Assembly: GCA_018384065.1 (NCBI GenBank) | Contig: JAHAYL010000056.1 | Location: forward strand, 62,001-126,000 | From: Oxalobacter sp. | GTDB lineage: Bacteria; Pseudomonadota; Gammaproteobacteria; Burkholderiales; Burkholderiaceae_D | Direction of reading: 5' to 3' | DNA length: 64,000 nt | In this document: positions 1-7,959 of the stretch, in pieces | How positions within the stretch are numbered: position 1 is the first letter of the stretch | Layout of the letters: every line of letters starts with the position of its first letter | Notes under the pieces: model-generated | Databases searched by the model: none | What the model saw: the letters and a program-made list of their open reading frames with translations, nothing else | Told to the model about the DNA's origin: nothing | Translations under genes and position numbers: made by a program

Positions 1-2377
1 CCCGGTATGTGATTTCAAGGGTTTCCCGGTTATAGCGTCTGCCATGGCAGACATCACAGGGGACATACATGTCAGGCAGGAAATGCATGGCGACTTTCAG
101 CACACCATCACCTTGGCAGGATTCACACCGGCCACCTTTGACGTTGAAGGAAAAACGGCCGGCTGAATATCCCCGTTCCCGTGATTGCGGGACGTCTGCG
201 AAGAGTTCCCGGATAGGTGTGAACAGTCCAGTATAAGTTGCAGGGTTTGAACGGGGTGTCCGTCCAATCGGTGCCTGGTTTACGGCGATTACCTTGTCAA
301 AATGCTCAATGCCTTCGATGGATTCATAGGGGGCTGGTTCTGTCTGTGTCCCGTTGATACGCTGTGCCACAGCTGCATACAGTGTATCGTTGACCAATGT
401 CGATTTGCCCGATCCAGAAACACCGGTCACACAGGTCAACAGACCGACAGGCAATGTCATTGTCACCTGCTTCAGGTTGTTGCCACACGCACCATGCACA
501 ATCAGACTGCGTTCAGGGTCTGGCGCAATCCGCTGGGAGGGGACAGGGATTGTCTTGATGCCATTCAGGTATTGTGCGGTCAGCGAGGTTTCCGATGCCA
601 GGAGGGTTTCAGGGGTTCCGATGGCAACAACATTCCCGCCATGCTCACCGGCTCCCGGTCCCATATCCACGATAAAGTCGGCTGAACGGATGGCGTCCTC
701 ATCATGTTCCACTACAATCACTGTGTTGCTGATGTCACGCAGGTGTTTCAGGGTAGCGATGAGGCGGTCGTTGTCCCGCTGGTGCAGGCCGATGGAAGGT
801 TCATCCAAGACATACATGACACCGGTCAGTCCGCTGCCGATCTGTGATGCCAGGCGTATCCGTTGGGATTCTCCGCCAGACAGTGTTTCAGCACTGCGTT
901 CCAGTGACAGGTAATCAAGTCCCACATTATTGAGGAAACGCAGGCGTGAAACCACTTCATTGAGGATCCGGGTGGCAATGGTTTTTTTTGCGCCTGTCAG
1001 GGACAGTGTCTCAAAATAATCCAAGGCTTCACCCAGGGACATACGGGTCACTTCATGGATAGCCCGTTTCTGGCTGTTTTCCCCGATGCAGACGGCAAGT
1101 GCTTCCCGACGGAGCCTTGCGCCCTTGCAGGTTGGGCATGGCCTTTCACCGATCAGTTTTGACAGTTCTTCCTTGACTGCCATGGAATCAGATTCCCGGA
1201 ACCGGCGTTCCAGGTTGTGCAGGACACCCTCAAAAGGATGTTCCCTTATCCAAGGCATGCCCTGACGGTTGAGGGTGATGAACGGGATTTTTTCATCACC
1301 AGAACCGAAGACCAGGATATGCTGGATGCGTTCAGGGAGCTCTTGGAAGGGGGTGTCCAGGTCAAAGTCGTAGTGCATGGCGATTGACTGGAGCATCTGG
1401 AACAGCATGGGATTGCGCCTGTCCCAGCCTTTCAATGCGCCGGCAGCCAAGGAGAGCCCTGGATGCTGCACAACCCGTTTGGGGTCGAAAAACTCGATGT
1501 GCCCGATACCATCACAGTCTGGACAGGCTCCCATGGGATTGTTGAAGGAGAACAGGCGGGGTTCCAGTTCCGCCAAAGACCAGCCGCATTCCGGACAGGC
1601 AAACCGGTTCGAGAAGACCTGTTCTTCATCGGTTTCCATATTGAGGACGGTTGCTTTGCCATCCGCGATACGCAGGGCGGTTTCAAAACTTTCTGCCAGG
1701 CGTTGCCGGATATCGGTGTTGATCCGTAACCGGTCAACTACAACATCAATCGAATGTTTCTCGTTTTTCTTCAAGGCAGGCAGGTCATCTGACAGCTTGA
1801 TTTCAGCTGGTCTGGTACCGCTCTGGATCCTGAAACGGATGAATCCCTGTGCCTGCAGCTGTTCAAACAGGTCACTGTGCTCCCCTTTCCTTGCGGTGAT
1901 GACAGGTGCCAGGATCATCAGCCGGGTCCCTTCAGGCAATGCAAGGGTGGCATCCACCATCTGGGAAACAGACTGTGCTGCAAGTGCATGCCCAGGATGG
2001 TCGGGGCAGTGTGGTGTGCCGACACGGGCGAAAAGCAGGCGCAGGTAGTCGTAGATTTCCGTGACAGTACCAATCGTTGAGCGGGGGTTGTGCGAAGTCG
2101 ACTTCTGGTCAATGGCAATGGCAGGGGACAATCCCTCAATCAGGTCAACATCCGGTTTTTCCATCAGTTGCAGGAACTGACGGGCATAGGCAGAAAGTGA
2201 TTCCACATAACGCCGTTGCCCTTCTGCATAAAGGGTGTCGAAGGCTAAGGACGATTTGCCTGAACCGGACAGCCCGGTGATGACAATCAGCTTGTTCCGG
2301 GGCAGGTCAAGGTTGATGTTTTTCAGATTGTGTGTACGCGCACCGCGGATGATGATTTTTTCTTCTGGATCCAGCAT
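1..2377 (-). CDS. uvrA: UvrA, excinuclease ABC subunit A (3' end outside window)
   Basis: Damage-recognition ATPase of nucleotide excision repair; it works as a dimer with UvrB in the cytoplasm. The reading frame is open from ATG at 2377 to the window edge, 792 codons, so about 150 C-terminal residues of the usual 940-950 are missing. Visible features: first Walker [10 protein letters not shown] at residues 35-43; a first zinc module with CPEC and CPDC near residues 259-283; ABC signature [13 protein letters not shown] near 498; second Walker A VSGSGKS near 651; a second zinc module (CESC, then [13 protein letters not shown]) near 752-780. The start is set by [20 protein letters not shown], the normal UvrA N terminus. 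It is divergent from ssb, and a likely LexA operator lies between them, so DNA-damage control is expected. Confidence 0.98.
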   Translation of the reverse strand, partial: MLDPEEKIIIRGARTHNLKNINLDLPRNKLIVITGLSGSGKSSLAFDTLYAEGQRRYVESLSAYARQFLQLMEKPDVDLIEGLSPAIAIDQKSTSHNPRSTIGTVTEIYDYLRLLFARVGTPHCPDHPGHALAAQSVSQMVDATLALPEGTRLMILAPVITARKGEHSDLFEQLQAQGFIRFRIQSGTRPAEIKLSDDLPALKKNEKHSIDVVVDRLRINTDIRQRLAESFETALRIADGKATVLNMETDEEQVFSNRFACPECGWSLAELEPRLFSFNNPMGACPDCDGIGHIEFFDPKRVVQHPGLSLAAGALKGWDRRNPMLFQMLQSIAMHYDFDLDTPFQELPERIQHILVFGSGDEKIPFITLNRQGMPWIREHPFEGVLHNLERRFRESDSMAVKEELSKLIGERPCPTCKGARLRREALAVCIGENSQKRAIHEVTRMSLGEALDYFETLSLTGAKKTIATRILNEVVSRLRFLNNVGLDYLSLERSAETLSGGESQRIRLASQIGSGLTGVMYVLDEPSIGLHQRDNDRLIATLKHLRDISNTVIVVEHDEDAIRSADFIVDMGPGAGEHGGNVVAIGTPETLLASETSLTAQYLNGIKTIPVPSQRIAPDPERSLIVHGACGNNLKQVTMTLPVGLLTCVTGVSGSGKSTLVNDTLYAAVAQRINGTQTEPAPYESIEGIEHFDKVIAVNQAPIGRTPRSNPATYTGLFTPIRELFADVPQSRERGYSAGRFSFNVKGGRCESCQGDGVLKVAMHFLPDMYVPCDVCHGRRYNRETLEITYR

Positions 2378-2707
2378 GACAAGACCGTAAAACCAAATTT
2401 CTCCTATACCCGCAACCATAGGGCAACCTGTAATGATAACGTATTCCGCTTTTGAGGGTTTCCTCCAAGTATTATGTATGGCATAGCGGCCGGACGTTCA
2501 GGGCAGTCAACGGCAAAGGAGAATTGAAATACTGTTTATTATAACAGGTTATACCTTCATGTAGTTTGTAACTTGTATTTGCATTTTTAGTATAATATGT
2601 ATATGATATTATATACAGTAAGTGGAATGTTCGATGCCGGTGACTTATAATGCAGGCATTCATGCAGTCCATATCTTTTTTATTGATTTTCCAATCAGGA
2701 GAATGCC
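2378..2707. other. uvrA-ssb divergent regulatory region
   Basis: This 330-base AT-rich gap holds no convincing gene. It carries the SOS box at 2530-2549. A TATAAT at 2591-2596, with TTGTAA at 2566-2571 (19-base spacing), and another TATAAT at 2646-2651 are candidate -10 elements for ssb. On the other strand a TATAAT (2538-2543) lies inside the SOS box and points toward uvrA. A half-matching second operator ending in ATACAG lies near 2617. The only ORF here (minus strand, 81 codons) has composition typical of non-coding DNA. Confidence 0.6.
2530..2549. promoter_or_regulatory. SOS box (LexA operator)
   Basis: The 20 bases TACTGTTTATTATAACAGGT match the CTGT-N8-ACAG operator used by LexA in gamma- and betaproteobacteria; both half sites are exact. 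Its place between divergent uvrA and ssb is the classic arrangement in E. coli. A TATAAT facing uvrA is embedded in it, so LexA binding would block that start. Confidence 0.85.
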
Positions 2708-3184
2708 ATGGCATCAATCAACAAGGTGATTATTGTCGGCAATCTGGGGCGTGATCCGGAAAGCCGTTATTCGCCAAATGGTGAGCAGGTGACGCGTGTA
2801 TCGATTGCAACGACCGATTCACGCAAAGACCGTCAGACAGGGGAAAGGATTGAAAACACGGAATGGCATCGTGTTGTCTTCTTCGGCAAGCTGGCGGAAA
2901 TCGCTGGTCAGTACCTGAAAAAAGGTTCCCAGGTTTATGTTGAGGGACGTCTGAGGACCAGTAAATATACCGGCAAGGATGGTATTGAACGTTATTCAAC
3001 CGATATCATTGCTGAACAGATGCAGATGCTGGGGTCCCGTCAGGGCAGTGGTGATCCTGCTGGTGGATATGATGGCGGTTTCCAGCAGTCGGCTCCCCGC
3101 CAGAATACCGGGAAGCCGCAGCAGCAGTCCCAAGGTGGTGGTCTGCCGCCAAATATCCCGATGGATGACGATATCCCTTTCTGA
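2708..3184 (+). CDS. ssb: Single-stranded DNA-binding protein
   Basis: Binds and protects single-stranded DNA during replication, recombination and repair, and recruits partner proteins through its C-terminal tip. The 158-residue chain begins [18 protein letters not shown] and has the OB-fold to about residue 108 (including [20 protein letters not shown]). A Gly/Gln-rich linker follows, and the chain ends in the acidic tip DDDIPF, the conserved docking site for SSB partners. The ATG at 2708 follows CAGGAGAATGCC, a good ribosome binding site. It is divergent from uvrA across an SOS box and is followed by a hairpin terminator before the convergent MFS gene. Confidence 0.97.
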   Translation: MASINKVIIVGNLGRDPESRYSPNGEQVTRVSIATTDSRKDRQTGERIENTEWHRVVFFGKLAEIAGQYLKKGSQVYVEGRLRTSKYTGKDGIERYSTDIIAEQMQMLGSRQGSGDPAGGYDGGFQQSAPRQNTGKPQQQSQGGGLPPNIPMDDDIPF

Positions 3185-3210
3185 CGCTAGTCAGGAAAAA
3201 GGAAACAGCG

Positions 3211-3251
3211 CAGCCCTTTCCCCTATCCTGGGGCAAGGGTTGTTGTTTTTT
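3211..3251 (+). terminator. Intrinsic terminator after ssb
   Basis: An imperfect hairpin with CCC-TT-CCCC in the left arm and GGGG-AAGGG in the right arm is followed by TTGTTGTTTTTT. It lies 27 bases after the ssb stop, between convergent genes. Confidence 0.6.
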
Positions 3252-3282
3252 CCTGGTTCTGGAAAAACGGCAATTTGCTGCT

Positions 3283-4473
3283 TCAGTCTGATGCCGGGAT
3301 GGTGTTTTCACGTATCCTGCTGATGATGCGGCTGCCGATGACCCAGACTGAAAGTGCTGTGATGCCTGCGGCGATAAGAGCCATGCTGAAACTGCCGGTA
3401 TATTCCCGCACGGTGCCCAGGATGATGGTGAGCAGGACATTGGCGATGTTGGCAATCATGTTCATGAAGCCTGCTGCGGTCGCCAGATACATCGGTGACA
3501 TGATGTTGCCGGTCATGCTGAAAATGGAGCCATAGTTGCATCCCCCCAGGATGGCAAGGCCAAAGCCGACTGCCAAGCCGAGATAGACATTGCCGATGAG
3601 GCCTAACGTGATGTAAAGGATACCGATGGCAAGGACGGAAATACTGATGATGGTATTCTTGGACAGCCATTTCAACAGGGTACTGCCACTGGCGCGGCTG
3701 AGAGTGCCAATCAGCAGGACGGTTCCAGTTGCAAGGCTCCATGCGACAGCGGTACTGTTGCCATGGATGTCTGCAAGGATGGATGGTAGCCATTGACCGA
3801 GATTGTTGAGGGTGCCGTAGGAGAAACCATGGAAAATGCCAAGTGTCCATATCGGCATGGAAATTGAGACTGTCTTGAGGGCTGAGAACAGCTTGGATGC
3901 TCCACCGCCACCGGATTTTCCTGTTTTCCTGATTTTTTCAGGGAGCAGCCGGGAAAGTGCTACAGTCAAGACAGAAAGGACTGCGGGAATGATGTAAGAG
4001 AAACGCCATGCTTCAGTACCAAGATGGGGCAGTGTGATGAATGGCAGCATGGTGCCCAGGCAGAAAGCTGCGCCTTGGATGCCTTGGGCTACGGCGGCTT
4101 TGTCTGGCGGAGCCTGCATACCGATCATCTTGATGCCGATCAGGAAAAGGGAGCCGGAGCTGAGTCCTGCCAGGAACCGGAGCCCGGTGGCAAGCATGAT
4201 GCTGTCAACGGCAAGGAAAGGCAGGACATTGGCGATGAAAGCGATGGTGATGGCGATGAGGAAGCCTTTGTAGGCACCAATCCGGTCAAGGATCAGTCCC
4301 GCAGGCAGCTGGACAAAGCTGTGCGCCCAGAGCAGCCCGCTGAGGAAGAAGGACAATCCCGCATAACCAACCCCGAAAAGCGACATGAACTGGGTACTGA
4401 GCGGGGCAACGCTCATGAAAAAGTAGCCTGAACATAAACAGATCAGGGCAGGGAACCAGACGATTGCAAACAT
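3283..4473 (-). CDS. Major facilitator superfamily transporter
   Basis: A 12-helix inner-membrane secondary transporter; the substrate cannot be read from the sequence. The loop after helix 2 has LPAGLILDRIGAYKG, the MFS motif A position, and a second repeat begins after the basic loop RLLPEKIRKTGKSGGGG. The frame is open back to an ATG at 4668, which would give 461 residues. Those first 65 residues come from AT-rich DNA, precede the first helix and have no family counterpart. A TATACT (-10 type, 4569-4574, minus strand) also lies inside that stretch, so I prefer the ATG at 4473 (396 residues), although neither start has a clear ribosome binding site. In other Burkholderiales an MFS gene often sits near uvrA and ssb; here it is convergent with ssb. 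Confidence 0.85.
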   Translation of the reverse strand: MFAIVWFPALICLCSGYFFMSVAPLSTQFMSLFGVGYAGLSFFLSGLLWAHSFVQLPAGLILDRIGAYKGFLIAITIAFIANVLPFLAVDSIMLATGLRFLAGLSSGSLFLIGIKMIGMQAPPDKAAVAQGIQGAAFCLGTMLPFITLPHLGTEAWRFSYIIPAVLSVLTVALSRLLPEKIRKTGKSGGGGASKLFSALKTVSISMPIWTLGIFHGFSYGTLNNLGQWLPSILADIHGNSTAVAWSLATGTVLLIGTLSRASGSTLLKWLSKNTIISISVLAIGILYITLGLIGNVYLGLAVGFGLAILGGCNYGSIFSMTGNIMSPMYLATAAGFMNMIANIANVLLTIILGTVREYTGSFSMALIAAGITALSVWVIGSRIISRIRENTIPASD

Positions 4474-4781
4474 AACCAAGGCTGTTTCAATGGCAAAGGA
4501 TGCTGTACCAATTGTTCTGAGTGGTGCAGACAGCCTTTCAGGATGTGTTCCATAGGATGTCCACGGGAAGTATACGCGGTTTATATTTATATTCATAATA
4601 TGATTTGCATTTAATATAAATATATATTTGGTATATATGGTTGTCTGCTTTTGGAACAAGTTGTCCATCTTGCTTGGTGGAAAAGGAATTTTTTAGGGAA
4701 TCCGCTTGGGTTCACTGGCATAATGGATGCCATACTTTATGAGGAAGGAGGGCTTGGTGCTTTCCTTGAAAGGAGATTCAG

Positions 4782-6239
4782 ATGTTTGCGGCGATTGATC
4801 TGGGATCCAACAGTTTCCGTGCCCATATCGGCAATGTGGAGGACGGTGCGATAAAGGTCTTCAGGAGTACCCGTGAATCCAACCGTATGGCGGCAGGATT
4901 GGATGAAAGCAATATGCTGACGCCTGAAGCGGTTGAGCGGGGGCTGGCATCCATCAGGAATATCAAGTCTTTCCTGAGCCAGTATCCGCTGACGGAAGTG
5001 CGTGCTGTCGCTACAAACACTTTCCGCGTTGCAAGGAATGCGCAGGATTTCCTGGTAGAGGCAGAAAAACTGCTGGGATACCCGATTGATGTGATATCGG
5101 GCGAAGAAGAAGGGCGCCTGATTTACTTAGGGGTCGCCAATGTACTGAAGGTGGCAGATGAGAAACGCCTGGTGATTGACATTGGTGGTGGTTCAACGGA
5201 GCTGATTGTCGGCCATGGCAATGACATCAAGCGGGTGGAATCCTTTCCTGTCGGTACAGTGCATCAAAGCCTGGGATTCTTCCCCGGGGGCAGGATTGAT
5301 GCTTCTTCGTTTGATGCGGCGTTGCTGTTTGCCAAGAGCCGTTTTGAAGATGCCGCCGATTATTACCGTCAGGCAGGCTGGACAACCGTCTATGGTTCTT
5401 CCGGTACAATCCGCGCAACAGGCGAAATGCTGGCTGCCAACGAAATCGGTAATGGTCTGTTCACCCTTGAGAACCTGAGGCGGCTGAAAGCAAGGATGAT
5501 TGAAGTCGGTCAGCTTGACCGGTTACGGTTGGAAGGTGTCAAATCTGAACGGGTGACCTCGATACTGGGAGGACTGACAATCCTGCTCGTGTTGATGGAA
5601 TTATTCGGTATTGACCGGATTTTCCCGATTGAGGCGGGATTGCGGGTCGGGGTCATCTGGGACACCTACCTCAAGTCAAACCAGACAGACCGCCGGGAAC
5701 AGGCTGTACGGCAGATGGTCAGCCATTTCTTTGTCGATGAAAGGCGCGGTCAACGCGTTTCGGAATATGCCCTTTCAATCTATGCGTTGATGCGGCCTGA
5801 AATGGATGGTTTGCGGAAACTCCTGTATTGGAGTGCCATGCTGCATGAGGTGGGCATCTTCATTTCGCCAACTGGATACCACCGTCATGGTGCCTATATC
5901 CTCCAGCATGCCGATATGGCGGGCTTTACGACACGTGAACAGTATATGATGAGCCGGTTCGTCCTGGGACAGATGGGAAACCTGCATAAGGTTGGCGATG
6001 TCTTGGATGGCCTTGATGCCATGAAAGCTGTGCTCGCCCTGCGGCTGGCAGTGATGTTCCATCATGCCAAGGTTGGTTTCAGGCAGGAACGCCTGAAAGT
6101 ATCTGTAGATGACGGTGGCATCAATGTTACGATGCCCGGTGAATGGCTTGGACAGTATGAGACATTGCGGTTCTGGCTGGACCGTGAAGCAGAATTCTGG
6201 CAGGGTATCGGCAGGAGGTTTAGTGTCGGAACGTGTTGA
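4782..6239 (+). CDS. ppx: Exopolyphosphatase (Ppx/GppA family)
   Basis: Hydrolyses terminal phosphates from inorganic polyphosphate; the related GppA acts on pppGpp, and sequence alone does not fully separate the two. The ASKHA fold begins at once with AAIDLGSNSFRAH (residues 3-15). GEEEGRLIY (107-115) carries the catalytic glutamate, and DIGGGSTE (133-140) is the phosphate-binding loop. A helical C-terminal domain follows to residue 485, a typical length. The start follows GAAAGGAGATTCAG. The presence of ppk 1.7 kb away on the opposite strand supports Ppx. It is divergent from the MFS gene. Confidence 0.93.
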   Translation: MFAAIDLGSNSFRAHIGNVEDGAIKVFRSTRESNRMAAGLDESNMLTPEAVERGLASIRNIKSFLSQYPLTEVRAVATNTFRVARNAQDFLVEAEKLLGYPIDVISGEEEGRLIYLGVANVLKVADEKRLVIDIGGGSTELIVGHGNDIKRVESFPVGTVHQSLGFFPGGRIDASSFDAALLFAKSRFEDAADYYRQAGWTTVYGSSGTIRATGEMLAANEIGNGLFTLENLRRLKARMIEVGQLDRLRLEGVKSERVTSILGGLTILLVLMELFGIDRIFPIEAGLRVGVIWDTYLKSNQTDRREQAVRQMVSHFFVDERRGQRVSEYALSIYALMRPEMDGLRKLLYWSAMLHEVGIFISPTGYHRHGAYILQHADMAGFTTREQYMMSRFVLGQMGNLHKVGDVLDGLDAMKAVLALRLAVMFHHAKVGFRQERLKVSVDDGGINVTMPGEWLGQYETLRFWLDREAEFWQGIGRRFSVGTC

Positions 6240-6385
6240 GGCAGGTCCTGTGTCTGCAGTAAGGGGCTGGTCCCAAAAAATAAATGTCATAAAAGGGGAT
6301 TTGCTGATATAGTTGAAGGGTGGCTGGAAGTATCTGATTGATATCAAACCAAGCCCCTGCCTGTCAGGGGAAGATTGGGAAAAAT

Positions 6386-7102
6386 ATGATAAAAGCTGTA
6401 GCGGCTACGGAGATACCCTATTTATTTGTCGCAGTGAAACTGCTGTGTGCAGTCTGCGCAGGAGGGCTCATTGGCCTTGAGCGTGCCTTCCATGGCAGAC
6501 CGACGGGGTTCAGGACGCACAGTATTGTCTGCCTTGCCGGCGCAGCCCTGATCCAGGTGGTTGTCCACCTGCCCATCTGGTTGGCTGGTGCGCCAGAGAA
6601 TATATACAGGACGGATGCAACCCGTATCATGCAGGGGGTCATGACCGGTATCGGTTTTCTGGGTGCAGGGGTGATTTTCCGGGAAGGCTTGACCATCCGG
6701 GGTCTGACAACCGCGGCATCAATCTGGATAACAGCATCAATAGGCCTGTTGTTCGGCATCGGTTTTTTCTATGTGGGGGCACTCACTACAGTCATCTGCA
6801 TTATCGTCCTGACGGTATTCCGCCAGATTGAGACTTGGATTCACACCCAAACCTATGCACACTGCATGGTGGCGTTTGCCCGAGACAGTGATGTCCGGGA
6901 TGAGGATGTCCTGGAACTGCTTGCGGAACATGGGCTGGAGGTGGTCGGGAATATGAACCATCAGGTCACCCAGCAGGGGACTGACTGTGAGCTCAACATG
7001 ACAATCCGTTCATCCAAGCAGGATGCGTTTGTAAGATTGTCAAAGACTTTGAGGCGGAGGTCAGAATACAAGACCTTCAACATCGAGTTCATCCGGGATT
7101 AG
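6386..7102 (+). CDS. MgtC/SapB family membrane protein, copy 1
   Basis: MgtC proteins are inner-membrane proteins needed in Salmonella and Mycobacterium for growth in low magnesium; they affect ATP synthase and phosphate uptake rather than transporting Mg2+. This chain of 238 residues has the family signatures GGLIGLERAFHGRPTGFRTH and RGLTTAASIWITASIGL, several hydrophobic helices, and a soluble C-terminal domain starting near YAHCMVAFARD. The frame extends upstream to 6338, but similarity to its neighbour begins at ATEIPY, so the ATG at 6386 is preferred. The next gene, 8 bases downstream, is a clear paralogue. The pair sits between ppx and ppk. Confidence 0.85.
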   Translation: MIKAVAATEIPYLFVAVKLLCAVCAGGLIGLERAFHGRPTGFRTHSIVCLAGAALIQVVVHLPIWLAGAPENIYRTDATRIMQGVMTGIGFLGAGVIFREGLTIRGLTTAASIWITASIGLLFGIGFFYVGALTTVICIIVLTVFRQIETWIHTQTYAHCMVAFARDSDVRDEDVLELLAEHGLEVVGNMNHQVTQQGTDCELNMTIRSSKQDAFVRLSKTLRRRSEYKTFNIEFIRD

Positions 7103-7110
7103 GGGGGGCA

Positions 7111-7854
7111 ATGTTTGACTGGCTGTGGGAACTGTCCGGCAACAACATCGCTGCAGCAACGGAAATCCCCTATTGCCTGGTCACAGCCAAGCTGCTCTGC
7201 GCCGTTGCTGCTGGAAGCATCATCGGTTTTGAAAGGGCATATCATGGACGTCCTGCAGGCGTCAGGACCTACACCCTGATCTGCCTGGCGTCCGCAGCAT
7301 TGCTCCAGGCGGTTCTTCATCTACCGATATGGTTGCCGAAAGTGGTTCCCCAGATTTACAGGGTGGACACCACCCGGGTGATTTTTGCCACTGTTGAAGG
7401 GATTGCCTTTATCTGCGTAGGGGTGATTTTCCGTCAGGGGTTGACGTTCCGTGGGCTGACAACAGCGGCAGCTATCTGGTTCACTGCAATGGTAGGGGTT
7501 CTTTTCGGGATAGGGCTTTTCTATATCGGTGGGATTGCTGTCATCGCCATCCTGCTCCTGCTGATTGTCTTCTACAGGATTGAAAGGTCCTGGAGTCAGA
7601 GGCGGTATGCGCGCTGCAATGTGGTCTTTGCCCGGGATGGCGGCATCACCAGGGAGCGGTTCTTCAAGCTGCTTGCGGAGCACCAGCTGGAGACTTTCGG
7701 GAAAATCAACCATCAACTCATCAATGGCGGACGGGATTTCGAGGTTGGCCTCACCATCCGCTCACGCATTCCCAATGCATTTCCACGGTTCATCGAGTCA
7801 CTCCGGCAACAGGCTGAGTACAAGTTGTACAACATCCGATTTGTAAATCATTGA
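7111..7854 (+). CDS. MgtC/SapB family membrane protein, copy 2
   Basis: Tandem paralogue of the preceding gene, 247 residues. It shares ATEIPY at the start, GSIIGFERAYHGRPAGVRTY, RGLTTAAAIWFTAMVGVLFG, and a C-terminal domain with FARD, LLAEH and the final YK-YNIRFV pattern. Loops have diverged strongly, so the duplication is not recent. The gene starts 8 bases after copy 1 stops, with a G-run (TTAGGGGGGGCA) that probably serves as ribosome binding site, so the two are very likely co-transcribed and translationally linked. It is convergent with ppk. Confidence 0.85.
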   Translation: MFDWLWELSGNNIAAATEIPYCLVTAKLLCAVAAGSIIGFERAYHGRPAGVRTYTLICLASAALLQAVLHLPIWLPKVVPQIYRVDTTRVIFATVEGIAFICVGVIFRQGLTFRGLTTAAAIWFTAMVGVLFGIGLFYIGGIAVIAILLLLIVFYRIERSWSQRRYARCNVVFARDGGITRERFFKLLAEHQLETFGKINHQLINGGRDFEVGLTIRSRIPNAFPRFIESLRQQAEYKLYNIRFVNH

Positions 7855-7913
7855 AATCCCTTGTGTTTATTGCGATATCTGGCTTCCTGATTCCCTGACT
7901 CCCGTCTGGCAGG

Positions 7914-7938
7914 GTTTCCGGCACTCAGTGCCGGAAAC
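7914..7938. repeat. Perfect 12-bp inverted repeat between mgtC copy 2 and ppk
   Basis: GTTTCCGGCACT and AGTGCCGGAAAC flank a single C, a perfect palindrome in the gap between convergent genes. It may end transcription from both sides, but there is no T-run on either strand, so it is listed as a repeat rather than a terminator. Confidence 0.6.
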
Positions 7939-7959
7939 GATGGTTAATGTTACGGAGGG

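Noticed and set aside
2472-2717. An 81-codon minus-strand frame in the uvrA-ssb gap
   Set aside because: AT-rich, full of rare residues, overlaps the SOS box and promoter elements, and lacks a ribosome binding site.
4474-4668. N-terminal extension of the MFS transporter (65 codons)
   Set aside because: AT-rich, precedes the first membrane helix, and a -10-like element lies inside it; treated as upstream DNA, though not excluded.
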